From assembly GCA_021769865.1 (NCBI GenBank), contig JAETSB010000003.1:112329-176328 (forward strand): a stretch of 64,000 nucleotides of DNA, given 5' to 3'. Position 1 is the first letter of the stretch. Every line of letters begins with the position of its first letter. Source of the stretch: Oscillospiraceae bacterium (lineage in GTDB: Bacteria; Bacillota; Clostridia; Oscillospirales; Oscillospiraceae). Under the pieces are notes generated by a model. That model saw nothing but the letters and a program-made list of their open reading frames with translations. It had not been told where the DNA came from and searched no databases. The translations under genes and the position numbers were made by a program. Shown one piece after another: positions 1 through 8,480 of this stretch.

Positions 1-1
1 G

Positions 2-412
2 CTGTTCGCAGTGATTCTGTACGTGGCCATGATCTTCGCCGGGGTCAGCTCTCTCCAGAACATGTTCGAGGCGGTGGGGGAGTCCCTGCTCCACAAGTTC
101 CCCAGGCTGAGCCGGAAGGCGATGCTGGTTCTGCTGTGCGTGGTGTGCCTTGGCATCGGCCTCCACATGGAGCCCATCTTTAAATGGGGCCCCTGGATGG
201 ACATCGTGTCCATCTATATCATCCCCATCGGGGCCACGCTGGGGGCGGTGAGCTGGTTCTGGATCATGCGCCGGGAGGATCTGATGGACGAGGTGGACAA
301 GGGAGCGGAGAAGGCTCCCGGGGCCTGGTGGTACAACATTGGGCGGTATGTGTACGTGCCCTGCGCCATCATCCTTTGTCTGGTGGCGCTGTGCATGAAA
401 GTGGCCTTTTAA
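2..412 (+). CDS. NSS-family sodium-dependent transporter, C-terminal part
   Basis: This is the C-terminal 136 residues of a gene cut by the left window edge. The frame is open from base 2 and the first possible start (GTG at 11) lies inside a membrane segment, so the true start is outside. About three hydrophobic segments are visible, including one containing GIGLHMEPIFKWGPWMD, followed by a charged loop (RREDLMDEVDKGAEKAPG) and a last helix. This matches the last membrane helices of neurotransmitter:sodium symporter (SNF/NSS) proteins, which import amino acids or amines with Na+. The gene is convergent with a second family member at 473-1825. The substrate cannot be read from the sequence. 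Confidence 0.75.
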   Translation: MFAVILYVAMIFAGVSSLQNMFEAVGESLLHKFPRLSRKAMLVLLCVVCLGIGLHMEPIFKWGPWMDIVSIYIIPIGATLGAVSWFWIMRREDLMDEVDKGAEKAPGAWWYNIGRYVYVPCAIILCLVALCMKVAF

Positions 413-424
413 AAAAGGCATGAG

Positions 425-460
425 AAGAGGCGGCGGGAAATTTCCCGCCGCCTCTTTCTT
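425..460. terminator. Bidirectional terminator between convergent transporters
   Basis: A perfect 16-bp inverted repeat (AAGAGGCGGCGGGAAA and its complement, 425-456) lies between two convergent genes. T-rich sequence follows it on the plus strand and A/T-rich sequence on the other side, so it can end transcription in both directions. Confidence 0.85.
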
Positions 461-472
461 TTGAAAGCAGGC

Positions 473-1825
473 TCACAGCAGCCCTTGGATCAGAATGATC
501 AGCACCAGCACCGGCAGCACAAACTGGAAGTAGGGCCACAGCCGCCGGGGCATCTTGATGCCCTCTCCGGTATTGGCCTCCTCCAGGTAGCGGTCGTAGC
601 CCCAGCCCTTTTTGCTGACGCAGAACAGCAGGTACACCAGGGAGCCCAGGGGCAGCAGCAGATTGCTGACGATAAAGTCCTCGCTGTCCAGCACGTCCCG
701 GCCGCCAATGAGATGCAGGCCGCTCCAAAGGTTGTAGCCCAGGACGCAGGGCATGCTGGCGCTGAGAATGAAGACGCAGTTGATCAGCGCCGCCTTCTTC
801 CGGGTCCAGCCGAAGTTATCAATGGCGTTGGCCTGGAGGTTCTCAAAGACGGCGATGACCGTGGAGAAGCTGGCGAAGGTCATGAACAGGAAGAACAGCG
901 CGCCCCAAAGGCGGCCGCCGTGCATGTTCATGAACACCTTGGGCAGGATCATGAAGATCAGGGTAGGGCCCTGGTCCGGCTGCACGTCAAAGGCGAAGCA
1001 GGCCGGGAAGATGATGAGGCCCGCCATCAGGGCCACGAAGGTATCCAGCACGCAGATGCGCACCGCCTCGCTGGTGAGGGTGTTGTCCCGGCTCATATAG
1101 CTGCCGAAGATCTCCATGGCGGCGATGCCCAGGCTCAGGGTGAAAAACGCCTGGTTCATGGCGGCGGTGGCCACATGGCCCAGCCCCACCTCCGCCGCCC
1201 GGTGAAAGTCCGGCAGGAGGTAGAACTTCGTGCCCTCCATCCCGCCGGGGAGGGTCAGGCTGTGGACGGCCAGCACCACGATCAGGCACAGCAGGCCCAG
1301 CATCATCCACTTGGTAATCCGCTCCAGGCCCTTCTGCAGGCCGAAGCTCACCACCAGGAAGCCTGCCAGTACCGTCATGGCCATCCAGGCGGTCATTTCC
1401 AGGGGATTTCCCAGCATGGAGAAAAACACGCTGTCCACCGCCTCGCCGTCAAGGCCCGAGAAGGCCCCGCCGGCGAATTTAAAGAAGTAGCCCAGCATCC
1501 AGCCGGACACGGTGGTGTAGTACATCATCAAAAGGCAGCAGCCCGCCACGCAGAACCAGCCGTGGATGTGCCACTTGCTTCCCGCCGGCTGGAGGGCCTG
1601 ATAGCCCTGGACGGCGCTTTTGCGGCTGGCCCGGCCCACCGCCAGCTCCATGGTCAGCACCGGCACGCCCATAATCGCCAGGAAGAGCAGGTAAAACAGC
1701 ACAAACACGCCGCCGCCGTTCTCCCCGGTGACATAGGGAAATTTCCACACATTGCCGATGCCGATGGCGCAGCCCGCGCTTACCAGAAGGAAGCCCAGGC
1801 GAGACTGAAAACGCTCCCGTTTCAT
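473..1825 (-). CDS. NSS-family sodium-dependent transporter
   Basis: A full-length 450-residue membrane protein of the neurotransmitter:sodium symporter family, predicted to import an amino acid or related compound with Na+. The first helix carries the family hallmark GCAIGIGNVWKFPY (about residues 18-31), where Na+ and substrate bind around the unwound part of TM1. About 11-12 hydrophobic segments follow. The length agrees with bacterial members such as LeuT and MhsT. The ATG at 1825 has a purine-rich site upstream and a good sigma-A promoter at 1901-1929. It is transcribed alone. Specificity cannot be assigned. Confidence 0.88.
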   Translation of the reverse strand: MKRERFQSRLGFLLVSAGCAIGIGNVWKFPYVTGENGGGVFVLFYLLFLAIMGVPVLTMELAVGRASRKSAVQGYQALQPAGSKWHIHGWFCVAGCCLLMMYYTTVSGWMLGYFFKFAGGAFSGLDGEAVDSVFFSMLGNPLEMTAWMAMTVLAGFLVVSFGLQKGLERITKWMMLGLLCLIVVLAVHSLTLPGGMEGTKFYLLPDFHRAAEVGLGHVATAAMNQAFFTLSLGIAAMEIFGSYMSRDNTLTSEAVRICVLDTFVALMAGLIIFPACFAFDVQPDQGPTLIFMILPKVFMNMHGGRLWGALFFLFMTFASFSTVIAVFENLQANAIDNFGWTRKKAALINCVFILSASMPCVLGYNLWSGLHLIGGRDVLDSEDFIVSNLLLPLGSLVYLLFCVSKKGWGYDRYLEEANTGEGIKMPRRLWPYFQFVLPVLVLIILIQGLL

Positions 1826-1900
1826 AAGATTCTCGTTCCTCTCTTGTATGTTTCATTGCAAAACCCACAGGCGGAAAACACGCCCCGGGCAGATTCTCTT

Positions 1901-1929
1901 ATGATAACGGGCATTGGCGGAAATGTCAA
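1901..1929 (-). promoter_or_regulatory. Sigma-A promoter of the NSS transporter gene
   Basis: On the minus strand the sequence reads TTGACA, 17 bases, TATCAT, about 75 bases before the ATG at 1825. The -35 is a perfect consensus match. Confidence 0.75.
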
Positions 1930-1981
1930 TCCTTTATAACGGAAAAGGGCCGCAAACGCAAGCCCCGGCCGAAGCCGGAAC

Positions 1982-2010
1982 TTGACGGGCAGGCCATGCC
2001 GGCCTATAAT
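1982..2010 (+). promoter_or_regulatory. Sigma-A promoter upstream of the Ca-repeat/ECF/RsgI operon
   Basis: TTGACG, 17 bases, TATAAT on the plus strand, giving a leader of about 175 bases before the first gene at 2191. The rest of 1930-2190 holds no convincing gene. A second, weaker ECF-like element (TGAATG, 17 bases, CGTATT at 2116-2144) lies closer to the gene and could be the target of the operon's own sigma factor, but that is conjecture. Confidence 0.7.
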
Positions 2011-2190
2011 GAGTCCGGGCGCCGCCGAGCGTCTCAAAAGGCGGCGGGCCCGCGGATGGACTTCCGGCCGGAGACCCGGAATGGCGAAGCGCGGATAAAA
2101 AACATCCGGATGTTCTGAATGGATTTCGTTTCGCCAATCGTATTAGTAGTGAAGCCGGAAACGGCTATCAAAACGGAACGGAGGAACATT

Positions 2191-2619
2191 ATGAAGAAAG
2201 CGCTTTTAGGAGTTTTGTCCACGGCCATCGTCTTGTCCGTATGCGCGACCACCGCATTTGCGGCGGGCCCGGGGCACGGGCGCCATTTCATGGACGCGGA
2301 CGGAGATGGGATCTGCGACAACGCCGGCCGCGGGTGCGTCTATGCCGACGCGGACGGCGATGGTCTCTGCGATGTCTGCGGCGCGGAGCATGGAAGCTGC
2401 CTGACCGGGGAAGGAGCGGCCTTTGTGGACGCGGACGGAGACGGGGTCTGTGACAACTGCGGCGCGTCTCACCGGTGCGGGACAGCCGTAGGCGGCAATT
2501 TTGTGGACACGGACGGCGATGGAGTCTGCGACAATTTTGGTTCCGGCCAGGGACGAGGCTGCGGACGCGGCGGCCACTGCGGCCGGGGAAGCGGATTCCG
2601 GGGAGGCCGGGGCCGGTAA
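2191..2619 (+). CDS. Secreted protein with four DxDGDGxCD repeats
   Basis: A 142-residue exported protein. Residues 1-25 form a clear signal peptide (MKKALLGVLSTAIVLSVCA then TTAFAA). Four repeats of the form [FY]-x-D-[AT]-D-G-D-G-[ILV]-C-D follow, spaced by Cys- and Gly-containing linkers, and the C-terminus is a Gly/Arg/Cys/His tail. The DxDGDG core is the Ca2+-binding loop seen in dockerins, EF-hands and thrombospondin type 3 repeats; the Cys in every unit could form disulfides or bind metal. The ATG at 2191 is chosen because GGAGG sits just upstream and the signal peptide starts there. It is the first gene of an operon with an ECF sigma factor and an RsgI-like anti-sigma factor. The function is unknown; a calcium-dependent cell-surface or stress role is an inference. 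Confidence 0.75.
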   Translation: MKKALLGVLSTAIVLSVCATTAFAAGPGHGRHFMDADGDGICDNAGRGCVYADADGDGLCDVCGAEHGSCLTGEGAAFVDADGDGVCDNCGASHRCGTAVGGNFVDTDGDGVCDNFGSGQGRGCGRGGHCGRGSGFRGGRGR

Positions 2620-2638
2620 ACAAGCGGCAGGAGCGGGT

Positions 2639-3121
2639 ATGCGGAGCGAACAGGAGGCAGTTCGGGCCATTGAACGGTATTCCGATACCGTCCGGCGGCT
2701 CTGCGCGGTACATTTGAAAAATGAAGCCGACACCGAGGACATATTTCAAACCGTGTTTTTGAAATATGTCCTTAGCTCCGTTTCCTTTGAAAGCGACGAA
2801 CATGAAAAGGCGTGGTTTATCCGCGTTACGATCAACGCCTGTAAGGATTTGCTGAAGAGTTTTTTCCGCCGCACGGTCTCGCTGGACGAGCTGACGGAAC
2901 GTCCGGCGGAGCCGCCCCCGGATTACAGAGACGTCCGGGAGGCTGTGTTCTCCCTTCCGCAGAAATACCGGGACATTGTGTATCTCCACTACTTCGAGGA
3001 GTATACCGCTCCTGAGATCAGCCGGATCCTGGAAAAAAACGTCAATACAGTTTATACGCTCCTGACCCGATCCAAACAGATGCTGAGGGAAAAACTGGGA
3101 GGGGGGTATGATTATGAATAA
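2639..3121 (+). CDS. ECF-type RNA polymerase sigma factor
   Basis: A sigma-70 family protein of 160 residues with the two-domain ECF layout. Region 2 is at about residues 10-75 (motif EADTEDIFQTVFLKYV) and region 4 at about 100-155 (LPQKYRDIVYLHYFEEYTA, then a helix-turn-helix with EISRILEKNVNTVYTLL). It directs RNA polymerase to a small regulon. The ATG at 2639 follows an AGGAG site; the frame is open further upstream but only within the preceding gene. Its stop region overlaps the start of the RsgI-like gene, which suggests translational coupling and cognate pairing. Confidence 0.9.
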   Translation: MRSEQEAVRAIERYSDTVRRLCAVHLKNEADTEDIFQTVFLKYVLSSVSFESDEHEKAWFIRVTINACKDLLKSFFRRTVSLDELTERPAEPPPDYRDVREAVFSLPQKYRDIVYLHYFEEYTAPEISRILEKNVNTVYTLLTRSKQMLREKLGGGYDYE

Positions 3122-3899
3122 GGCGCTTAAAGAGCTCTTCGGCCCCATCCAGGCAGAGGAAGCGTTAAAGGACCGCACCAGGGCGTTTCTTGCGGAGCGG
3201 ATTCGAGGCTGTGCCCGCTCCGGCGCAAAGGCCCGCAGATATCATGCTTACGCCGCAGTCTGTGCGTGTGTGCTGCTGGCGCTGCTGGGGGGACGGCGGC
3301 TTTACTTCACGCCCACAGCGGAAATCAGCATTGACATCAACCCCTCCATAGAGTTGAGCGTCAACCGGTTTGACCGGGTGATTCTTGTAAACGGATTGAA
3401 CGAGGATGGGCAAGAGCTCTCCAGCCGGCTTGACATCAAATACAGACCGTACGCGGAGGCCGTCGAGCAGATCCTGAACGATGACGGCGTAGCGGCGCTG
3501 CTGTCCGGCGATGAGATCATGACCATTACGGTTGTCGGCTCGAACGGGCGGCAGTCCGCCAGCATCCTTTCCGGTGTGGAGACGTGCGCGGCGGGCCGGC
3601 ACAACATCGATTGCCACGCCGCCCTGCCGGAGGAGGCCGCCGCGGCCCATGAGGCGGGCCTTTCCTGCGGGAAATACAGGGCCTTTTTGGAATTGCAGCG
3701 TCTCGACCCGGATATCACGCCCGAAGCCGTGCAGGGCATGACCATGCGGGAAATCCGGGATAGGATTGACTGCCTGTCCTCTGGCGGCAGTGATTCCCCG
3801 CCGTCCGGCGGCTGGGGCGGCGGGCATCACGGCTATGGCGGCGGTCATGGAAACGAATGGAAAACCGCAGGCGCGGAACAGCGGAACGCCGGGGAATAG
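3108..3899 (+). CDS. RsgI-like membrane anti-sigma factor
   Basis: A 263-residue protein with a basic cytoplasmic N-terminus (1-45), one membrane helix (about 46-64, YAAVCACVLLALLGG) and an extracytoplasmic domain that starts with AEISIDINPSIELSVNRFD. This last stretch is the hallmark of the periplasmic part of RsgI-type anti-sigma factors. The C-terminus is a Gly/His-rich tail (GWGGGHHGYGGGHG). Known RsgI proteins hold SigI-type factors at the membrane until an extracellular cue arrives; here the partner is an ECF factor, with which the gene overlaps by 14 bases. The ATG at 3114 is an equally possible start given the long G-rich ribosome site. Confidence 0.82.
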   Translation: MIMNKALKELFGPIQAEEALKDRTRAFLAERIRGCARSGAKARRYHAYAAVCACVLLALLGGRRLYFTPTAEISIDINPSIELSVNRFDRVILVNGLNEDGQELSSRLDIKYRPYAEAVEQILNDDGVAALLSGDEIMTITVVGSNGRQSASILSGVETCAAGRHNIDCHAALPEEAAAAHEAGLSCGKYRAFLELQRLDPDITPEAVQGMTMREIRDRIDCLSSGGSDSPPSGGWGGGHHGYGGGHGNEWKTAGAEQRNAGE

Positions 3900-3947
3900 C
3901 AAAGGCCCCGGCGCGGCGCTCAGCGGCACAGGAAAGGAGGCCCTCTC

Positions 3948-4724
3948 ATGACGGACTGCCGGACCCGTTATCCCCTTTTGCTCATCCATGGACTGAACTG
4001 CCGGGACGACTGGATCTTCCCCTACTGGGGCCGGGTGGCGGACATTCTCCGCTCTCATGGGGCCTCGGTCTACCTCAGCGGCCAGGACGCCTGGGGCAGC
4101 GTCCCCGGCAACGCCCGGGCCCTCCTCCGCCGGGGGGAGGACATCCTGACAGAGACAGGCGGCGAAAAGCTGAACTTCATCGCCCACTCCAAGGGCGGGC
4201 TGGAGGCCCGGTATCTCATCTCCTCCCTGGGCTTCGCCGGAAAAACCGCCTCCCTCACCACCATCTGCACCCCCCACCGGGGCTCCAGGGCGGCGGCGGA
4301 GTGGTTAAAACGGGAGCGGGTCTGCGGCTTCGCGGGCCGGGGAATGGAGGGCTTCTGGCGGGCCCGGGGGGACCGGGACCCGGACTTCTGGGCGGCGGCG
4401 ACCGCCTTAACCCCGGAGGCCATGACCCGCTTTAACGAGGAGAACCCGGACAGCCCCCTGGTCTACTATCAGAGCTGGGGCGCCCGGCTGGACCGCCCCG
4501 GCTGGGATCCCATGGACCGCTTCCAGCTCTGGCTGACAAAGGCCGACGCGCCCACCGACGGCCTGGTCTCCCCAGAGTCCGCCGTCTGGGGGCATTGGCG
4601 GGGGACCCTGGAGGGCGTGTCCCACCAGGACGGCGTGGGGGGCCGGCGGCGGAAGCGCCCCGGCTTCAATCCGGGGGAATTTTACATCCGCCTGGTCCGG
4701 GAACTGGCGGAGATGGGTTTTTAG
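3948..4724 (+). CDS. Alpha/beta hydrolase, triacylglycerol lipase-like
   Basis: A 258-residue serine hydrolase without a signal peptide. YPLLLIHGLN (8-17) forms the first strand and oxyanion region. The nucleophile elbow is AHSKGG with Ser81, and the likely partners are Asp204 (PTDGLVSPES) and His226 (EGVSHQDG). The second half resembles bacterial lipases in which PTDGLVS precedes the acid residue. It probably cleaves acylglycerols or other esters. AAAGGAGG lies upstream of the ATG. It is separated from the anti-sigma gene by 48 bases and may be co-transcribed, but no functional link is visible. Confidence 0.8.
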   Translation: MTDCRTRYPLLLIHGLNCRDDWIFPYWGRVADILRSHGASVYLSGQDAWGSVPGNARALLRRGEDILTETGGEKLNFIAHSKGGLEARYLISSLGFAGKTASLTTICTPHRGSRAAAEWLKRERVCGFAGRGMEGFWRARGDRDPDFWAAATALTPEAMTRFNEENPDSPLVYYQSWGARLDRPGWDPMDRFQLWLTKADAPTDGLVSPESAVWGHWRGTLEGVSHQDGVGGRRRKRPGFNPGEFYIRLVRELAEMGF

Positions 4725-4812
4725 CGCGCTCTAGACCCCGGCGGGAATCAGGGCTCGCCGCACGACAACGACAGTCCGGCAGGAAGCGGCCGTCTTGAAA
4801 GGAGAATCGCAC

Positions 4813-5676
4813 ATGAGGAAGATGCAAGCGGCCCCGGCGAAGGTCAACCTGGCCCTGGACGTCCTGGGCCGCCGCCCGGACGGCTATCACGACATGCGCA
4901 TGGTGATGCAGACGGTCAGCCTCTGCGATACCGTCGCCCTGGAGGAGGCCGGGGAGGGCTTTGTCCTTTCGGCCCGGGGAATCATCCTCCCCTCCGGAAA
5001 AACTCTGGAGCAGCGGGCGGCGGAGGCGTTCTTCGCCGCCCTTGGGCGGCCGCAGCCGTCCCTCCGGGTGACGCTGGAGAAGAAAACCCCGGCCTACGCG
5101 GGCCTGGGGGGCGGCAGCGCCGATGTGGCGGCCCTGCTGCGGCTGCTGCGGCAGCAGTACGCCCCGGCACAGTCGTCGGAGGACCTGGAGGCCGTAGGCG
5201 GGCAGATTGGCAGCGACATACCCTTCTGCATCCGGGGGGGCACCGCCCTGGCGGAGGGGCGGGGGGACCTTCTGACGGACCTGCGACCCCTGCCGGACTG
5301 CCGTTTTGTGATCTGCAAGCCGGACTTTGATCTACCTACAGGGCCGATGTTCGCCCGGCTTCGTTTTGACCAGGAACGTTTCCGCCCGGACGTGGACGGA
5401 ATGCTTGCCGCCTTGGAGCGAGGGGACCTGGAGGGTGCGGCAAACTGTGTGGGCAACGTGTTCGAGGCGGTCCTGGAGCCGGACGAACGGCGGGAAATTG
5501 AGCGGATCAAGGAAGTACTTCTCCGCCAGGGGGCCCTGGCCGCCGCCATGTCCGGCTCCGGTCCGGCGGTCTTCGGCCTCTTCGCCCCGAACGCGGAGAC
5601 CGCCGGGGCCATGGAGGAGCTGAAACGCCGCTATGCCCAGGTCTTTGAGGCCAAGCCGGTAAGCCGTCTGCTTTAG
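4813..5676 (+). CDS. ispE: 4-diphosphocytidyl-2-C-methyl-D-erythritol kinase
   Basis: IspE phosphorylates CDP-ME at the 2-hydroxyl with ATP in the MEP pathway to isoprenoid precursors. The 287-residue GHMP-family kinase shows the N-terminal APAKVNLALDVLGRRPDGYH, the ATP-binding glycine loop PAYAGLGGGSADVAALL, and the late GSGPAVFGLF motif. The ATG at 4813 follows AAAGGAG; an in-frame TTG at 4795 lacks a proper site. The stop overlaps the convergent sfsA gene by four bases. Confidence 0.95.
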   Translation: MRKMQAAPAKVNLALDVLGRRPDGYHDMRMVMQTVSLCDTVALEEAGEGFVLSARGIILPSGKTLEQRAAEAFFAALGRPQPSLRVTLEKKTPAYAGLGGGSADVAALLRLLRQQYAPAQSSEDLEAVGGQIGSDIPFCIRGGTALAEGRGDLLTDLRPLPDCRFVICKPDFDLPTGPMFARLRFDQERFRPDVDGMLAALERGDLEGAANCVGNVFEAVLEPDERREIERIKEVLLRQGALAAAMSGSGPAVFGLFAPNAETAGAMEELKRRYAQVFEAKPVSRLL

Positions 5677-6347
5677 AGCAAGACAGGGACCTCACGCCGG
5701 ATCTCCAGACTCTCCGGCATGACGGTGCAGTCGTACGCGCACACCCGCACTCCGCGGGCCGCCGCCTCCCGCAGGGCCGCGCCGAAGGCGGGGTGGGTCT
5801 CGTCGTTGGGGGCCACGCTCCTCATCCCTTCCATCTGCACCACGAAGAACAGCGCCGCCCCCAAGCCGGCTTCCGCCGCCCCTTGCAGCTCTCGGATGTG
5901 CCTCACCCCCCGTTCTGTAGGGGCGTCGGGGAAACGGGCCGCGCCGCCCTCCTCCAGGGTGACGCCCTTGACCTCGATCAGGAAGAGGCCCTGGGCGCTC
6001 TCTACACAGAAGTCCAGCCGGGAGTCCCCGTACCGGTATTCCCGCCGCAGGACCGCCCCCTCCGGGAGACGGGGAGTTAGCCACTCGGCAAAGACCCGGT
6101 TGGGGGCCTGGGCGTCCATGTTCACCAGCAGATCCCCCTTTCGGACGGCGATAAGGTCATAGGCCGTCTTCCGGCTGGGGTTCGCGCTTTTTTCAAGATA
6201 CACGGCCGCTCCGGGGATCAGCAGCTCCCGGCAGCGGCCGGTGTTTTTTACGTGGACGGTCCGGACGGCCCCCTCCGTCTCTACCTGGGCGACGAAGCGG
6301 TTCGGGCGGCTCAGGAAGCGCCCCGGGACCACAGTTTGATACTGCAT
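5673..6347 (-). CDS. sfsA: DNA/RNA nuclease SfsA family protein
   Basis: A 224-residue member of the SfsA family, named from a sugar fermentation stimulation gene in E. coli and containing an endonuclease-like fold. Visible family features are PGRFLSRPNRFVAQV near the N-terminus, the HVKNTGRCRELLIPG motif, and YGDSRLDFCVE with FLIEVKGVTLEEGG, which looks like a PD-(D/E)xK nuclease core. The ATG at 6347 follows AAAGGAG. A promoter lies at 6403-6431. It is convergent and overlaps ispE by four bases. The biological role is not well established. Confidence 0.92.
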   Translation of the reverse strand: MQYQTVVPGRFLSRPNRFVAQVETEGAVRTVHVKNTGRCRELLIPGAAVYLEKSANPSRKTAYDLIAVRKGDLLVNMDAQAPNRVFAEWLTPRLPEGAVLRREYRYGDSRLDFCVESAQGLFLIEVKGVTLEEGGAARFPDAPTERGVRHIRELQGAAEAGLGAALFFVVQMEGMRSVAPNDETHPAFGAALREAAARGVRVCAYDCTVMPESLEIRREVPVLL

Positions 6348-6402
6348 GGCAAGCTCCTTTCCGGCGGCACGAAACCGCCAGGCGTTTTTCGGTCACGGCG
6401 GA

Positions 6403-6431
6403 ATTGTACCATCTTTTGGGCCGTTCGTCGA
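6403..6431 (-). promoter_or_regulatory. Sigma-A promoter of sfsA
   Basis: TCGACG, 17 bases, TACAAT on the minus strand, about 55 bases before the sfsA start codon. Confidence 0.55.
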
Positions 6432-6481
6432 GTTCTCTAAAAAAACCATGTAAAAGCCTTGATAAAATTTCCGCAAAGTCA

Positions 6482-6510
6482 TTGTTTTTTTGGGCAGAAG
6501 TTGATACAAT
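6482..6510 (+). promoter_or_regulatory. Sigma-A promoter of the Na+-pump decarboxylase operon
   Basis: TTGTTT, 17 bases, TACAAT on the plus strand, 32 bases before the first start codon at 6542. The region 6348-6541 is the divergent promoter region shared with sfsA. Confidence 0.6.
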
Positions 6511-6541
6511 AGCCCTGCATCACATTTTTAGGAGGGAACAT

Positions 6542-6814
6542 ATGCCAGAATATGGAAGTTTATTTGTTTGCCTGATGGGCATGGGCACCGTGTTCTTTGG
6601 GCTCATCTGCCTCATCGTCCTGACGATGATCATGGGCAAGATCGTCGGCGGCCGCGCGGCCCCCGCCGCCGCTGCCCCCGTCCCGGCCGTGACGGCCCCC
6701 GCCGCCGCCGAGGGTAACCGTCAGGAGATTGCCGCCGCCGTCGCCGCCGCCGTCGCGGAGGAACTGGGCACCGGCATCACGGGCATCCGCATCGTATCCA
6801 TGAAAAAACTGTAA
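6542..6814 (+). CDS. Na+-translocating decarboxylase small membrane subunit (OadG/MmdD type)
   Basis: A 90-residue subunit with one N-terminal membrane helix (about 8-32, LFVCLMGMGTVFFGLICLIV) and an Ala/Pro-rich linker leading to a short C-terminal tail (GTGITGIRIVSMKKL). In the Na+-pump decarboxylases (oxaloacetate, methylmalonyl-CoA or glutaconyl-CoA) this subunit holds the soluble carboxyltransferase on the membrane beta subunit. The ATG follows a strong AGGAGGG. It is the first gene of a tight four-gene operon (spacing 15-22 bases). Confidence 0.88.
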   Translation: MPEYGSLFVCLMGMGTVFFGLICLIVLTMIMGKIVGGRAAPAAAAPVPAVTAPAAAEGNRQEIAAAVAAAVAEELGTGITGIRIVSMKKL

Positions 6815-6836
6815 GGAACAAGAAGGAGAGAGCATC

Positions 6837-7184
6837 ATGAAAAAGTACAGAGTCACCGTCAACGGCACCGCCTATGAGATCGAGCTGGAGGAGCTGACCG
6901 GCGCCGCCCCTGCGCCGGCCGCCGCCCCCGCCGCCGCTCCGGCTCCCGCGCCTGCCGCGGCTCCTGCCGGAGGCGAGCAGGTCACCAGCCCCATGCCCGG
7001 CACCATCCTGGACGTGAAGGTCAGCCAGGGCGCCTCCGTGAAGAAGGGCGACGTGCTGATGATTCTGGAGGCCATGAAGATGGAGAACGAGATCATGTGC
7101 CCCTGCGACGGCAAGGTCGCCTCCATCCACGCCGCCAAGGGCGCGGCGGTGGAGTCCGGCACGCTGCTGTGCGTCATCCAGTAA
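6837..7184 (+). CDS. Biotin carrier subunit of the Na+-pump decarboxylase
   Basis: A 115-residue biotin/lipoyl-attachment protein. A short N-terminal strand (KKYRVTVNGTAYEIELEE) is followed by a Pro/Ala swinging linker (about 25-45) and a C-terminal biotinyl domain with the EAMKMEN motif, whose Lys carries biotin. It shuttles CO2 from the carboxyltransferase subunit at 8481 to the membrane beta subunit at 7203. Having the carrier as a separate protein is typical of methylmalonyl-CoA and glutaconyl-CoA decarboxylases and of some clostridial oxaloacetate decarboxylases. Confidence 0.92.
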   Translation: MKKYRVTVNGTAYEIELEELTGAAPAPAAAPAAAPAPAPAAAPAGGEQVTSPMPGTILDVKVSQGASVKKGDVLMILEAMKMENEIMCPCDGKVASIHAAKGAAVESGTLLCVIQ

Positions 7185-7202
7185 GGCGCTGGAGGGACAC
7201 AA

Positions 7203-8465
7203 ATGGAAGCTATTCTCGATTTTGTAAACAGCTCGGGATTCGCGCTGTTTGCCCAGGGGGACAACTGGAAGTGCCTGTTGATGATCGGCATTGCCTGTAT
7301 TCTTCTCTACCTGGGCATCGTCAAGAAATTTGAGCCGCTGCTGCTGGTGCCCATCGCCTTCGGCATGCTCATCACAAACCTCCCCGGCGCGGACATGTAC
7401 CACGAGATCTTCTTCGCCGGAGGCCACATTCACTGGGACCTCATCGGCGGCGCGCCGGTGACCCAGGAGTTCATCAATGAGCTGGCCGCCGTGGGCGTCT
7501 CCGACGCGGTGCTGGCCACCGCCCCGGTGGGCGCGTCCATCACGGCGGGCCTCATCGACATCCTGTATCTGGGCGTGAAGCTGGGCATCTACCCCTGTCT
7601 GATTTTCATGGGCGTGGGCGCTATGACGGACTTCGGTCCCCTGATCGCCAACCCCAAGAGCCTGCTCCTGGGCGCGGCCGCCCAGCTGGGCATCTTCATG
7701 ACCTTCGTGGGCTGCCGCATGTCCGGCATCTTCTCCTCCGCCCAGGCCGGGTCCATCGGCATCATCGGCGGCGCGGACGGCCCCACGGCCATCTACGGCG
7801 CCACGAAGCTGGCCCCGGAGCTGCTGGGCCCCATCGCCGTGGCGGCGTACAGCTACATGGCCCTGGTGCCCGTCATCCAGCCGCCCATCATGCGCCTCCT
7901 CACCACCGAGGCGGAGCGGAAAATCGTCATGAAGCCCCTGCGCCAGGTCTCCAAGACCGAGAAGATCATCTTCCCCATCATGGTGGCCGTGTTCGTGGCC
8001 CTGCTGGTGCCCTCCGCCGCTCCCCTGATCGCCTGCCTCATGCTGGGGAACCTCTTCCGTGAGTGCGGCGCGGTGGAACGCCTGAGCAAGACCGTGCAGA
8101 ACGAGCTCATCAACATCGTCACCATCTTCCTGGGCGTGTCCGTGGGCGCCACCGCCACGGGCCGGACCTTCCTCAGCCTCCAGACCATCGCCATCATGGC
8201 CATGGGCATTGTGGCCTTCGGCTTCGGCACCGCCGGCGGCGTGGTCCTGGCCAAGATCATGAACCTCTTCCTGAAGGAGAAGATCAATCCCCTCATCGGC
8301 TCCGCCGGCGTGTCCGCCGTGCCCATGGCCGCCCGGGTCTCCCAGGTGGAGGGCCAGAAGGCCAACCCCGGCAACTTCCTCTTGATGCACGCCATGGGCC
8401 CCAACGTGGCCGGCGTCATCGGCTCCGCCATCGCGGCGGGCGTCATGATCTCCCTCTTCGGTTAA
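7203..8465 (+). CDS. Na+-translocating decarboxylase beta subunit
   Basis: A 420-residue integral membrane protein, homologous to OadB/MmdB/GcdB, that decarboxylates carboxybiotin and pumps Na+ out. The conserved [11 protein letters not shown] segment contains the Asp known to be essential for Na+ transport in OadB. Many hydrophobic helices are seen, and the conserved N-terminal region ([20 protein letters not shown]) is present. The ATG follows CTGGAGGG. It lies between the biotin carrier and the carboxyltransferase, so the pump is complete in the window. Confidence 0.94.
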   Translation: MEAILDFVNSSGFALFAQGDNWKCLLMIGIACILLYLGIVKKFEPLLLVPIAFGMLITNLPGADMYHEIFFAGGHIHWDLIGGAPVTQEFINELAAVGVSDAVLATAPVGASITAGLIDILYLGVKLGIYPCLIFMGVGAMTDFGPLIANPKSLLLGAAAQLGIFMTFVGCRMSGIFSSAQAGSIGIIGGADGPTAIYGATKLAPELLGPIAVAAYSYMALVPVIQPPIMRLLTTEAERKIVMKPLRQVSKTEKIIFPIMVAVFVALLVPSAAPLIACLMLGNLFRECGAVERLSKTVQNELINIVTIFLGVSVGATATGRTFLSLQTIAIMAMGIVAFGFGTAGGVVLAKIMNLFLKEKINPLIGSAGVSAVPMAARVSQVEGQKANPGNFLLMHAMGPNVAGVIGSAIAAGVMISLFG

Positions 8466-8480
8466 TAGGAGGTAGCGTAA

